Shown here one piece after another: positions 18,017-25,961 of a stretch of 64,000 nt of DNA. The translations under genes were made by a program, and so were the position numbers. How positions within the stretch are numbered: position 1 is the first letter of the stretch; every line of letters begins with the position of its first letter. The notes under the pieces were generated by a model. That model ran no database searches, had not been told where the DNA came from, and was given only the letters and a program-made list of their open reading frames with translations. Origin of the DNA: Chitinophaga sp. Cy-1792 (GTDB taxonomy: Bacteria; Bacteroidota; Bacteroidia; Chitinophagales; Chitinophagaceae); NCBI RefSeq assembly GCF_011752935.1, contig NZ_VWWO01000003.1, positions 682,001-746,000 on the forward strand, given 5' to 3'.

Positions 18017-19204
18017 ATGAAATATTTTATCCTCACCATTTTCTCTTTTTTTCCGGCAATCATTTTTGCACAGTCAGCACCACAAATAATACATGCCATA
18101 TGTCCTGATAGTACTGCGTTTGATGACCTTGCATTTTTGAAAAATGATCTTAAAAATGTAAACATAATTGGACTGGGAGAACAAAGCCATGGTGACGGGG
18201 CTACATTTTCTGCTAAAGTCAGGCTGATAAAATATTTGCATGAGGAGCAGGGCTTTGATGTGATGGCCTTTGAAAGCGGTGCCTATGACTGCAAACAGGC
18301 AAACGAAGCCATGGAGCAGGGCATCTCGGCTAAAGAAGCGCTGTTTAAGGCCATATTTGGCATCTGGGATTGTAAGGAAGTGGAACAGCTGGCGTCGTAT
18401 ATGGATGCCTGTAGAAAAGCCGGTAAACCCTTACTGTTAATAGGTTTCGACTGTCAGTTTAATGGCGCCTATTCCAGGAATGAATTGCTGAATCAATTGC
18501 AAAGCGGCATTGCGGGTGCCAGTGAAAAGGCTGGCAAGCCAATAATTACGGATAGTATTCATTTTTCGGCGGCGATCAGAAAGGTGGTTAAATTTTCAAA
18601 TTTCTTCAACAAACTCCCGGTGAGTGATACGGCGGTTATTGCCCAAACCTTTGATGCGTGGCGGAATGCATTGTCTGGCGATAGTCTGCAATGGCTGAAT
18701 TTGATGGCGAATATTCAGATAGATTACAGGCGTAAGTTCGATGGAACGTTTATGCGTGATAGTATGATGGCGCAGAATATGATATTTCAGGAGCAGGTAT
18801 TAAAAGGGCGTAAAATTATGCTGTGGGCGGCTTCCAAACATCTGGCCTTTAACCTGCAATCTGTATCTGGTAAGTATTTCAATGGCCGTTCTATGGGTGA
18901 TTATTTAAAGGAAAAATATATAGATAATTATTATGCGATGTTATTTACTTCTTTTGAAGGAAAATCTAAGATTGGATTTTTGAATATTGGCGTGGGAAAG
19001 CCTGCTGATAAGGGAATAGAGCAATGGTTTCATGGCTTTCAGCAGCCGTATTTGTATCTGAATTTACACGGGCGGCCAGGCCCGGACGATGCGATGGGAA
19101 ATAGTAAAGTCTTTGGCCATAAGGCAATGGACATGAATTTAGCTACTATGGCAGATGGATTATTTTATATAGATAAAATGTTGCCGATATCCTCCCGTAA
19201 ATAA
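18017..19204 (+). CDS. Secreted erythromycin-esterase-like protein
   Basis: 395 residues with a signal peptide (MKYFILTIFSFFPAIIFAQ). The body carries the Ere-family signature GLGEQSHGDG (about residues 54-63), then FDVMAFESGAYDC and a later MLWAASKHLAFN that fits the second conserved histidine region. Family members include macrolide esterases EreA/EreB, but most homologues have unknown substrates, and export to the envelope argues for another ester. An in-frame TTG exists 12 bases upstream; the ATG at 18017 gives a clean signal peptide and is preferred. The gene is flanked by terminators on both sides and appears to be monocistronic. Confidence 0.78.
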   Translation: MKYFILTIFSFFPAIIFAQSAPQIIHAICPDSTAFDDLAFLKNDLKNVNIIGLGEQSHGDGATFSAKVRLIKYLHEEQGFDVMAFESGAYDCKQANEAMEQGISAKEALFKAIFGIWDCKEVEQLASYMDACRKAGKPLLLIGFDCQFNGAYSRNELLNQLQSGIAGASEKAGKPIITDSIHFSAAIRKVVKFSNFFNKLPVSDTAVIAQTFDAWRNALSGDSLQWLNLMANIQIDYRRKFDGTFMRDSMMAQNMIFQEQVLKGRKIMLWAASKHLAFNLQSVSGKYFNGRSMGDYLKEKYIDNYYAMLFTSFEGKSKIGFLNIGVGKPADKGIEQWFHGFQQPYLYLNLHGRPGPDDAMGNSKVFGHKAMDMNLATMADGLFYIDKMLPISSRK

Positions 19205-19245
19205 AAAGCCGGGAAAGGCCTGGCTACAGGCATTCCCGGCTATTT
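19203..19245. terminator. Bidirectional terminator between convergent genes
   Basis: GCCGGGAA (19208-19215) pairs with TTCCCGGC (19233-19240). A-rich and T-rich flanks lie on the two sides, and the inner segment can pair further (AGGCCTGGC with ACAGGC). It lies between the esterase-like gene and fmt. Confidence 0.7.
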
Positions 19246-19260
19246 ATTGCTTTAAATATA

Positions 19261-20190
19261 TTACTGGAATCTATATCCTCTCAGGAACTCTTCCACACTC
19301 ATTCTCTTCTTGCCTTCCAGCTGAATTTCATCGAGTACAAGGAAACCATCTGCTGCGGCTATTTTCAGGTACGTTTTCTGGTCTGTTTCGAACTCGCCTG
19401 GTGCAATAGCAGGTTGTTGGTTCTCTTTATGTGCTTTGTAGATTTTAAGTCCTTTGCCCTGGAAGGTGGTCCAGGCGGCAGGGTAGGGGCTTAATCCACG
19501 AACGAGGTTATACACTTCGCCAATAGATTTTTCCCATTTGATCTGGCAGGTTTCCTTGAAAATCTTGGGTGCGTGTTTGATATCGGTAGCAGGAATATCG
19601 GCCTGTGGTTTAGGTTGTGTATTCCCTGCTGCGATGGCTTTAACGGTATCCAGCAGGAGCTCGGCTCCTGTTTGCATGAGGGCATCATGCAGTTCGCCGG
19701 CGGTTTCATCTTCACGGATCACCACTTCGCGACTATACAATACATCGCCGGTGTCGATTTCATGCTGCAGTTTGAAAGTGGTGACACCACTGACTTTCTC
19801 GCCATTGATCACTGCCCAGTTGATAGGGGCGGCGCCGCGGTAATTTGGTAACAGGGAGGCATGTACGTTGATAGTCCCTTCAGCAGGCATATCCCATACG
19901 ATTTCCGGCAGCATACGGAAAGCCACCACTACCTGGAGGTCGGCTTTCAGCTCGCGTAATTCGGCTATAAAAGCAGGGTTTTTCAGTTTTTCGGGTTGTA
20001 AAACCTTCAGGTTGTTAGCTACCGCGTATTTTTTCACGGCGCTTTCCTGTAGCTGTAATCCTCTGCCGGCGGGTTTATCCGGTGCAGTGATAACGCCCAC
20101 TACATTGAAGCCGTTTTTTACAAGTATATCTAATGAGGCCACGGCGAAATCCGGGGTACCCATGAAAATTATTCTCAGATCTTTAACCAT
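19261..20190 (-). CDS. fmt: Methionyl-tRNA formyltransferase
   Basis: Formylates Met-tRNA(fMet) for translation initiation. The 309 residues show RIIFMGTPDFAVASL at the N-terminus, the formyl-THF motif HASLLPNYRGAAPINWA (about 109-125) and the ITAPDKPAGRG loop, with a C-terminal OB-fold region containing VRGLSPYPAAWT. The promoter -7 element ends only four bases before the ATG, so the mRNA is probably leaderless. The gene is monocistronic between two strong hairpins. Confidence 0.96.
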   Translation of the reverse strand: MVKDLRIIFMGTPDFAVASLDILVKNGFNVVGVITAPDKPAGRGLQLQESAVKKYAVANNLKVLQPEKLKNPAFIAELRELKADLQVVVAFRMLPEIVWDMPAEGTINVHASLLPNYRGAAPINWAVINGEKVSGVTTFKLQHEIDTGDVLYSREVVIREDETAGELHDALMQTGAELLLDTVKAIAAGNTQPKPQADIPATDIKHAPKIFKETCQIKWEKSIGEVYNLVRGLSPYPAAWTTFQGKGLKIYKAHKENQQPAIAPGEFETDQKTYLKIAAADGFLVLDEIQLEGKKRMSVEEFLRGYRFQ

Positions 20191-20194
20191 GATG

Positions 20195-20221
20195 CAAAAG
20201 TAAAAAGGTTTTTGCTATCAA
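20195..20221 (-). promoter_or_regulatory. fmt promoter adjoining the start codon
   Basis: On the minus strand TTG (20221-20219), 16 bases, then TACTTTTG (20202-20195), followed by CATC and the ATG. The spacing implies transcription starting at or next to the start codon. Confidence 0.65.
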
Positions 20222-20255
20222 CCTTCAGTGTGACGTTATAACTATAGGTTATGAG

Positions 20256-20325
20256 CGCATAAAGGCCCGCACCGTCAGGTGCGGGCCTTTATGCGTTTCT
20301 CCCGGGATGCCGGAGGCGTCCCGGG
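20256..20325. terminator. Two strong palindromes between namZ-like gene and fmt
   Basis: A perfect 18-bp stem with a four-base loop (20256-20273 with 20278-20295) contains an AAAGGCCC/GGGCCTTT core and can act in both directions. It is followed by a second hairpin, CCCGGGA...TCCCGGG (20301-20325). They lie downstream of the DUF1343 gene, whose transcription they should end, and upstream of the fmt promoter. Confidence 0.7.
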
Positions 20326-20343
20326 CAATAAAATGCTGCGCAG

Positions 20344-21516
20344 TTATTCCTCATACAGCAAATACTTCGCACGGATGCGCTTAAACTGCGCCAGGCCGGG
20401 CTCCCAGGATTTACGTATATCCGTTTCGCTGAGGCCACTTTTGATTTGTTGCATCAGGATATTATTGCCGGCCAGTTTATTGAAGAAAGGAATAAAGAAC
20501 CTTGATTTGTCAGGATATTCCTTATAGGCTTCCAGGAGCCATTTGAGCTCCAGTTTACGGCCTTTGGCAGGAATTGTTTCGGGTGCGTTGGAAAGATCGG
20601 TGCCATAGCAGAGCGAATCTTTGAGTGGTGGATTTTTAGCGCCAGGCGTGCTGCGTGGTGTAAAAGAGAATCCTTTATCAGGCAGGCTGGGGGCGCCAAA
20701 GATCTGGAAAGGCTTGCTGGTGCCGCGTCCGAGGCTGATATTGGTGCCCTCAAAGAAGCAGAGGGATGCATAGAGGTTCACCGCCTTCATATTCGGAATA
20801 TTGGGTGAAGGGGCCACTGGCAGGGCATAATAGGTATGGTGGGTATAGTTTTTACAAGGAATCACTTTCAGGTCGCACTTTACTTTTTTGCTCAGCCAGC
20901 CTTCGCCGTTGAGGAGCCGGGCGTATTCGCCTACTGTCATGCCGTGTACAACAGGGATGGGCTGCATTCCGATGAATGATTTGAAGGCGGTATCAAGGAT
21001 AGGGCCGTCAACATAGTCGCCATTGGGATTGGGCCTGTCGAGCACCAGCAGTGGCTTATTGTTTTCCGCTGCGGATTCCATGATTTCCTGGAGGGAGGAA
21101 ATGTAGGTATAGAACCTGGCGCCTACATCCTGGATATCGAAGATGATGACGTCCACGTCCTGGAGATCGGCTTTGGTGGCTTTTCTATGGGCGCCATACA
21201 GGGATACGATGGTGAGTCCGGTGGCGGCATCGGTGGAGTTGCCTACTTTTTCACCGGCGTCGGCATTGCCTCTGAAGCCATGCTCCGGGCTGAATATTTT
21301 TTGAATTTTTATATGTAGTTTCAACAGGCTGTCGACCAGGTGTGTATTACCTATGGTGGCTGTCTGGTTAACGAGCAGTGCAACCCGCTTGTTTTTCAGC
21401 GTAGGCGCCCAGTCGGAGATCTGCGCGGCTCCGGTGATAATGTTGGTGGCATATTGTGCCTGCGCATAGTAGCAGGTTGTGAGGGCCAGGAGAGTAATCA
21501 GTAGTATCCGTTTCAT
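20344..21516 (-). CDS. DUF1343 exo-beta-N-acetylmuramidase, NamZ-like
   Basis: 390 residues with a signal peptide (MKRILLITLLALTTCYYAQAQ). The body has the DUF1343 hallmarks NKRVALLVNQTA, FSPEHGFRGNADAGEKV, VIIFDIQDVGARFYTYISSL and LDRPNPNGDYVDGP. The founding member, B. subtilis NamZ (glycoside hydrolase family 171), removes N-acetylmuramic acid from the non-reducing end of peptidoglycan fragments, and that role in cell-wall recycling or turnover is inferred here. No other muropeptide-recycling gene (NagZ, AmiE, MurQ) is adjacent. Confidence 0.85.
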   Translation of the reverse strand: MKRILLITLLALTTCYYAQAQYATNIITGAAQISDWAPTLKNKRVALLVNQTATIGNTHLVDSLLKLHIKIQKIFSPEHGFRGNADAGEKVGNSTDAATGLTIVSLYGAHRKATKADLQDVDVIIFDIQDVGARFYTYISSLQEIMESAAENNKPLLVLDRPNPNGDYVDGPILDTAFKSFIGMQPIPVVHGMTVGEYARLLNGEGWLSKKVKCDLKVIPCKNYTHHTYYALPVAPSPNIPNMKAVNLYASLCFFEGTNISLGRGTSKPFQIFGAPSLPDKGFSFTPRSTPGAKNPPLKDSLCYGTDLSNAPETIPAKGRKLELKWLLEAYKEYPDKSRFFIPFFNKLAGNNILMQQIKSGLSETDIRKSWEPGLAQFKRIRAKYLLYEE

Positions 21517-21579
21517 ACCCGGAATATACGTAAATCGGGCGTCAGGTTATAAAAAAATGGTGATTCCGCGAGCTTTCCT

Positions 21580-21586
21580 TACCTTG
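21580..21586 (+). promoter_or_regulatory. Possible promoter of the FKBP gene
   Basis: TACCTTG, one T short of TAnnTTTG, 33 bases before the ATG at 21620. Confidence 0.35.
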
Positions 21587-21619
21587 CGCTTAATTATTAA
21601 ACACAAAACAATTATTATT

Positions 21620-22048
21620 ATGCAAGCTGTTAAAAACGGGGATACAATTAGAGTGCACTACCATGGCCGTTTAACTAACGGTACTACCTTCGATTCTTCT
21701 GAAGGAAGAGCACCATTAGAGTTCAAGGTAGGCTCTGGTATGGTTATCAAAGGTTTTGACAATGGTGTGCTGGATATGAAAGTGGGCGACAAAAAAACCA
21801 TACACATCCCTGTTGATCAGGCATATGGTCAGAAATCTCCTGATTTCATCATCGATTTCCCTAAAGACAACATCCCGTCTGAACTGACTCCTGAAATAGG
21901 TATGCAGCTGCAGATGAGCAGTCCTGAAGGACAGGTTATTCCTGTAAGAGTTATTGCTGTTGGTGACACTACTATCACTTTGGATGGTAACCACCCACTG
22001 GCTGGCGAAGACCTGATCTTCGATCTGGAACTGGTAGAGATTGTATAA
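21620..22048 (+). CDS. SlyD-type FKBP peptidyl-prolyl cis-trans isomerase
   Basis: Proline isomerase/chaperone of 142 residues. The FKBP start VKNGDTIRVHYHGRLTNG and GTTFDSSEGRAPLEFKVGSG are followed by an inserted flap (about 70-125) typical of SlyD, then the returning strand DLIFDLELVEIV. No histidine-rich metal tail is present. The frame is open 47 codons further upstream, but the ATG at 21620 starts the conserved domain and has an A-rich leader, so it is chosen. No signal peptide, so it is expected in the cytoplasm. A terminator follows. Confidence 0.93.
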   Translation: MQAVKNGDTIRVHYHGRLTNGTTFDSSEGRAPLEFKVGSGMVIKGFDNGVLDMKVGDKKTIHIPVDQAYGQKSPDFIIDFPKDNIPSELTPEIGMQLQMSSPEGQVIPVRVIAVGDTTITLDGNHPLAGEDLIFDLELVEIV

Positions 22049-22070
22049 TCAGCATATTTTTTTCAGATAT

Positions 22071-22097
22071 AAAAAGGGCGCCTCTGGTGCCCTTTTT
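22071..22097 (+). terminator. Intrinsic terminator after the FKBP gene
   Basis: AAAAAGGGCGCC pairs with GGTGCCCTTTTT (one G.U) around a TCT loop, with a T-run at the 3' side. Confidence 0.85.
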
Positions 22098-22173
22098 CGT
22101 TTTATGTTAACGGGGGCAGGGGTAATAAACCCCGGTATATCTTCACGAAAATCATCTGCCGAAGGCTTTATAA

Positions 22174-22383
22174 CTACTGCTGGTGCAAAACAGCAATTTC
22201 CGCTTTAATCTCTTTTATACAATCCGGACAAAGGCAGCCTTCAAAGCGCTCACCTATATAAGTCCTTTCCTCACGGGAAAGCACGACCTCCGTACACCAG
22301 CATCTGGTGATGTTCCCCACATCGCAGACCAGCGTCTTTCCGCAACGGGGACATATTTCAGTATTCAGATCATTTACAGGCAT
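22174..22383 (-). CDS. Cysteine-rich CWC-family protein
   Basis: Small protein of 69 residues with a CPRC knuckle near the N-terminus (about 12-15), a CWC motif at about 28-30 and a CLCPDC cluster near 50-55. The cysteine pattern matches the cysteine-rich CWC family found beside many Bacteroidota and proteobacterial genes; it probably binds zinc and its role is unknown. It stands alone, convergent with the FKBP gene and divergent from pepT. Confidence 0.75.
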   Translation of the reverse strand: MPVNDLNTEICPRCGKTLVCDVGNITRCWCTEVVLSREERTYIGERFEGCLCPDCIKEIKAEIAVLHQQ

Positions 22384-22477
22384 ACCCGAATTTACTGATT
22401 TTTAAAAATCACTCCGCTTTTCATTGCGGAACACCGGAAATTACACCTGTGGCAACAGCGCATGACTGATTTTTCCT

Positions 22478-22485
22478 TAGGTTTG
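22478..22485 (+). promoter_or_regulatory. pepT promoter -7 element adjoining the start codon
   Basis: TAGGTTTG matches TAnnTTTG exactly and is followed by CAAT and the ATG at 22490. This is the same four-base spacing seen at fmt, implying a leaderless or nearly leaderless mRNA. Confidence 0.6.
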
Positions 22486-22489
22486 CAAT

Positions 22490-23737
22490 ATGTTTACAAA
22501 TTATAAATATACCGTAGATGAGCGCTTTAAGCGTTACGTACAGATAGATACCCAGTCAGATCCACTGAGCAGCAGCTTCCCAACCACGGAGAAGCAGAAA
22601 GACCTGTCCAGGGTACTGGTGAAAGAGTTACTGGAGATGGGCATCACGGATGCTGAACTGGACGAACACGGCTATGTATATGCAACTATACCCGCCAATA
22701 CCGATAAAAATGTACCGGTGATCTGCTTCTGCAGCCACGTAGATACCTCTCCCGACAGTAGCGGTACCAATGTGAAACCACTGGTTCACCATAACTATGA
22801 TGGTGGTGATATTCACCTGCCAGACGATAAATCTGTTATCATCCGCGCCAGCGAACATCCTTACCTGGCCAGCAAAAAAGGTGATGATATCATCACTGCC
22901 AGCGGCCTCACACTGCTCGGCGCCGACGATAAAGCCGGCGTAGCTGAAATTATGGACGCTGCCAGCTACCTCATGACCCACCCGGAAGTGAAACACGGCG
23001 CTATCCGCATCCTCTTCACCCCTGATGAAGAAGTAGGTCGTGGCGTGGAAAAGGTAAACATGCAGAAACTGGCCGCTAACTTCGGTTATACCATGGATGG
23101 TGGCGAACTCGGCTCCCTCGAAGATGAAAATTTCTCCGCTGATGGCGCCAAAATCGTTGTCGACGGCGTCAGCGCTCACCCGGGCGCCGCTAAAAATAAA
23201 CTCATCTCTGCCATCAAAATCGTCAGCGAAATCGTAGATGCGTTACCGAAAGACTCCCTCTCCCCGGAAACTACCGACGACAGAGAAGGATTTATCCACC
23301 CGGTTCGTATAAGCGGTACCGTAGAACAGGCCGAAATCGACTTTATTATACGTGATTTTGAAACTTCTGCCCTGGAAATGCACGAAAATTACCTTCGCCG
23401 CGTTATGGAGAAAGTACTGGAGCGTTATCCCGGCGCTAAAGGCGTATTACGCGTAAAAGAACAATACCGTAATATGAAAGAAGTCCTGGACAACCACCCC
23501 GAAGTAACGGCCTATGCTGCCGAAGCTATCCGCCGCGCAGGCGTACAGCCGCTGAAAATGAGTATCCGCGGCGGTACCGATGGCTCACGCTTATCGTTTA
23601 TGGGACTGCCTTGCCCGAATATTTTTACCGGCGAAATGGCCCTCCACAGCAAACATGAGTACGTAAGCATCCAGGATATGCAAAAAGCTGTGCAGACAAT
23701 TGTATATCTGGCACAGGTTTGGGAGGAGAAAGCATAA
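22490..23737 (+). CDS. pepT: Peptidase T (tripeptide aminopeptidase)
   Basis: Dinuclear zinc aminopeptidase of the M20 family that releases the N-terminal residue of tripeptides. The 415 residues carry the metal and catalytic motifs: SHVDTSPD (about 82-89), LLGADDKAGVAE (about 142-153), FTPDEEVGRG (about 176-185) with the general base glutamate, TMDGGELG, and a C-terminal HSKHEYVS. SIRGGTDGSRLS is also characteristic. Cytoplasmic, no signal peptide. Monocistronic; exbB follows 47 bases downstream with its own leader. Confidence 0.95.
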   Translation: MFTNYKYTVDERFKRYVQIDTQSDPLSSSFPTTEKQKDLSRVLVKELLEMGITDAELDEHGYVYATIPANTDKNVPVICFCSHVDTSPDSSGTNVKPLVHHNYDGGDIHLPDDKSVIIRASEHPYLASKKGDDIITASGLTLLGADDKAGVAEIMDAASYLMTHPEVKHGAIRILFTPDEEVGRGVEKVNMQKLAANFGYTMDGGELGSLEDENFSADGAKIVVDGVSAHPGAAKNKLISAIKIVSEIVDALPKDSLSPETTDDREGFIHPVRISGTVEQAEIDFIIRDFETSALEMHENYLRRVMEKVLERYPGAKGVLRVKEQYRNMKEVLDNHPEVTAYAAEAIRRAGVQPLKMSIRGGTDGSRLSFMGLPCPNIFTGEMALHSKHEYVSIQDMQKAVQTIVYLAQVWEEKA

Positions 23738-23784
23738 TTCGGAATTATTTTGCTATTTTAACCGTTATAGTATAAAATCACAAC

Positions 23785-24504
23785 ATGTTGTTAGGACTTA
23801 TCACGTTATTACAGGATTCTTTATTACTTCCCAAAGCAGATACCGTAGCGCAAGGCGTGAACGCTGCTGCAGCCGCTGCCGACAAACATATCAGTCTGCT
23901 GGAATTGTTGAAGAATGGTGGTGTGCTGATGATTCCCCTGGGTCTTTTGTCATTGATTGCCGTGTATGTTTTTGTGGAAAGATGGATCACAATCTCAAAA
24001 GCAGGGAAGATCGACGATAATTTTATGGCCATGATCCGTGACCAGATCACTAATGGCAATATCCAGGCGGCACGCTCGCTCGCCAAAAATACCAATAGTC
24101 CTATCGCAAGAATGATCGATAAAGGAATCCAACGTATCGGTAAACCAATCGATGTTATCGAAAAGTCTATGGAAAATGTTGGAAAACTGGAAGTTTACCG
24201 CATGGAGAAAAACCTCGTCATCCTCTCTATTGTGGCGGGTATCGCCCCAATGTTCGGGTTTCTCGGTACCATCGCCGGTATGATCCAGACCTTCTTCAAT
24301 ATCTCCATTACTTCCGATATCACACTGGGTACTATCGCCGGTGGTATCTACGTAAAAATGATTACTTCCGCAACTGGTCTGATCATCGGTATTATAGCCT
24401 TCATCGGTTATAGCTTCCTCAATGCCCAGATCGATAAAGTAGTTAATAAAATGGAAATGGCTTCTTCTGAATTCACGGATATTCTCCAGGAGCCAACCCG
24501 CTAA
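23785..24504 (+). CDS. exbB: ExbB/TolQ/MotA-family proton channel protein
   Basis: Inner-membrane energising protein that, with ExbD, harvests the proton gradient to power TonB-dependent outer-membrane transport (or a Tol-like function). The 239 residues show a hydrophobic helix at about 47-65, then two long C-terminal helices containing IVAGIAPMFGFLGTIAGMIQTF and TIAGGIYVKMITSATGLIIGIIAF, the channel-forming region of the family. ExbD follows after 11 bases. No tonB gene is visible in the window. Confidence 0.93.
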   Translation: MLLGLITLLQDSLLLPKADTVAQGVNAAAAAADKHISLLELLKNGGVLMIPLGLLSLIAVYVFVERWITISKAGKIDDNFMAMIRDQITNGNIQAARSLAKNTNSPIARMIDKGIQRIGKPIDVIEKSMENVGKLEVYRMEKNLVILSIVAGIAPMFGFLGTIAGMIQTFFNISITSDITLGTIAGGIYVKMITSATGLIIGIIAFIGYSFLNAQIDKVVNKMEMASSEFTDILQEPTR

Positions 24505-24515
24505 ACTAACGGAAA

Positions 24516-24914
24516 ATGAATCTACGTAGTCGTAACCGTAAACATGTGGAAATGGACAAGTCAGCGTTGAACGATATCCTGTTCATCCTGCTGCTGTTCT
24601 TTCTCATCGTTTCCACACTGGCCAATCCAAATGTGATCAAGCTCGCCTTGCCAAAGGCTACCAGTAATACTAAGTCAAAGCAAACAGTGGTAGTAAGTAT
24701 CAACAGCAATCACGAGTTTTTTGTAGGTACCAACAAAATACCTTTCGAATCTCTCCGGCAAACACTGGTACCTGCGCTTTCACATGAAACCATTGATCCT
24801 ACAGTGGTGATAAATGCGGAAAAAACTGTTCCTATTGAAGATGTGGTAAGTGTCATGGAAATTGCCCGTTCTATCGGTGCAAAAGTAGTGCTGGCCACCG
24901 CTCACAAAGAATAA
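24516..24914 (+). CDS. exbD: ExbD/TolR-family biopolymer transport protein
   Basis: 132 residues with one N-terminal membrane helix that contains the conserved proton-carrying aspartate (SALNDILFILLLFFLIVSTL, about 16-35) and a periplasmic domain ending in VVSVMEIARSIGAKVVLAT. It is the partner of the ExbB protein encoded just upstream. Only one ExbD copy is present, although Bacteroidota operons often have two. A strong bidirectional terminator follows. Confidence 0.93.
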   Translation: MNLRSRNRKHVEMDKSALNDILFILLLFFLIVSTLANPNVIKLALPKATSNTKSKQTVVVSINSNHEFFVGTNKIPFESLRQTLVPALSHETIDPTVVINAEKTVPIEDVVSVMEIARSIGAKVVLATAHKE

Positions 24915-24933
24915 GCTTAGTTGTATAATATTA

Positions 24934-24968
24934 AAAAGGCCGTCTCTGATCAGTAGAGACGGCCTTTT
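24934..24968. terminator. Bidirectional terminator, member of a recurrent hairpin family
   Basis: Arms 24934-24947 and 24955-24968 pair perfectly over 14 bp around loop GATCAGT, flanked by A- and T-runs. It sits between the convergent exbD and prmC genes. It differs from the hairpin at 63601-63635 by one compensatory base-pair change and two loop bases. Confidence 0.85.
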
Positions 24969-24992
24969 GTTTTTTATCTTTATAAAGATGAT

Positions 24993-25853
24993 TTATGCGG
25001 CTGGAACAGCTGCTTTTATCATCCTGTCTTTTCCGAAGAAATCCTGTTTTAGTTCGATGTTCTCAAAACCCAGGCCCCGCAATAGTTCCACCACTTCCTG
25101 GCCGTATGCCTCGTTGATCTCGAAATACAACAGGCCGCCTTTGTTCAGCTTTTCCATGGCCAGTATGGCGATATGGCGGTAAAACAATAAGGCATCGGTA
25201 TCGGGTACAAACAGCGCAATGGATGGCTCAAAGCCCCATACCTGCTGCTGCATGTCAGTCTGCTCTTTTTGTGTGATGTACGGAGGATTGCTGACGATAA
25301 TGTCCTGTTTGTCTAATGTGGCCACCTCATCCGGATTTAAGGCATTTATTACCTTGAAAGTTACGTCCTGCTTTAGTTTGGTAGCATTGCCACGCGCTAC
25401 TTCCACAGCGGCTTCACTTACGTCCAGTCCGGCAACAATTGCTCCCGGTAAGGCTGATTTTATGGAGATAGGAATGCAGCCGCTTCCGGTGCCAATATCC
25501 AGAATATGCAGGCCAGGCTTGTCGCCGGCATCTTTTACGACCCAGTCTGCCAGTTCCTCCGTTTCGGGTCTGGGGATCAGTACAGCCGGACTGACATTGA
25601 ACTCCAGGCCATAAAACCAGGCGGTCCCTGTGATATATTGAATAGGCTCGAGGCGTTGTAAGGCGGATATGGCAGATTTGAGTGTTTCCAGCTGCGCAGG
25701 GGTCAATTGCTGTTCCTTATGGATAATGCGGTCCAGCTTACCAAATCCGGTGATATGTTCCAGTACTATATGCGCTATGTTGGCGGCTTCCCGCTCATCA
25801 TAGATGTCGCCGACTGCACCGGTAATAAATGTGAAAGCTGATTGTATAGTCAA
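24993..25853 (-). CDS. prmC: Peptide chain release factor N5-glutamine methyltransferase
   Basis: Methylates the glutamine of the GGQ motif in release factors. It shows the SAM motif ILDIGTGSGCIPIS, the hallmark NPPYI motif (IIVSNPPYITQKEQ) and the linker motif LIPRPETEELADWV. No ATG is available at the N-terminus; two in-frame TTG codons exist, at 25880 and 25853. The latter gives an N-terminus of the family's normal length (286 residues in all) and is chosen. It is divergent from ribD. Confidence 0.92.
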   Translation of the reverse strand: MTIQSAFTFITGAVGDIYDEREAANIAHIVLEHITGFGKLDRIIHKEQQLTPAQLETLKSAISALQRLEPIQYITGTAWFYGLEFNVSPAVLIPRPETEELADWVVKDAGDKPGLHILDIGTGSGCIPISIKSALPGAIVAGLDVSEAAVEVARGNATKLKQDVTFKVINALNPDEVATLDKQDIIVSNPPYITQKEQTDMQQQVWGFEPSIALFVPDTDALLFYRHIAILAMEKLNKGGLLYFEINEAYGQEVVELLRGLGFENIELKQDFFGKDRMIKAAVPAA

Positions 25854-25927
25854 AAGTGATGATTTAAAAAGATGCTCCAAAAAACAGCAATCAGCGCTGC
25901 CGATTCCGTTCCTTCAGCTAAAAACAA

Positions 25928-25935
25928 TATTTTTG
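25928..25935 (+). promoter_or_regulatory. Promoter -7 element of ribD
   Basis: TATTTTTG, an exact TAnnTTTG match, 26 bases before the ATG at 25962. It lies inside the longer open frame that begins at 25872 and so argues against that longer start. Confidence 0.6.
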
Positions 25936-25961
25936 CAAACATACTTATATCGCCGGGGATT

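Noticed and set aside
21479..21619. 47-codon N-terminal extension of the FKBP gene
   Set aside because: It is antisense to the start of the NamZ-like gene, shows no signal peptide, and is absent from the family; the ATG at 21620 begins the domain.
22628..23179. 183-codon minus-strand open frame inside pepT
   Set aside because: pepT is complete with all metal-binding motifs; the antisense frame matches no family and has a composition typical of a shadow.
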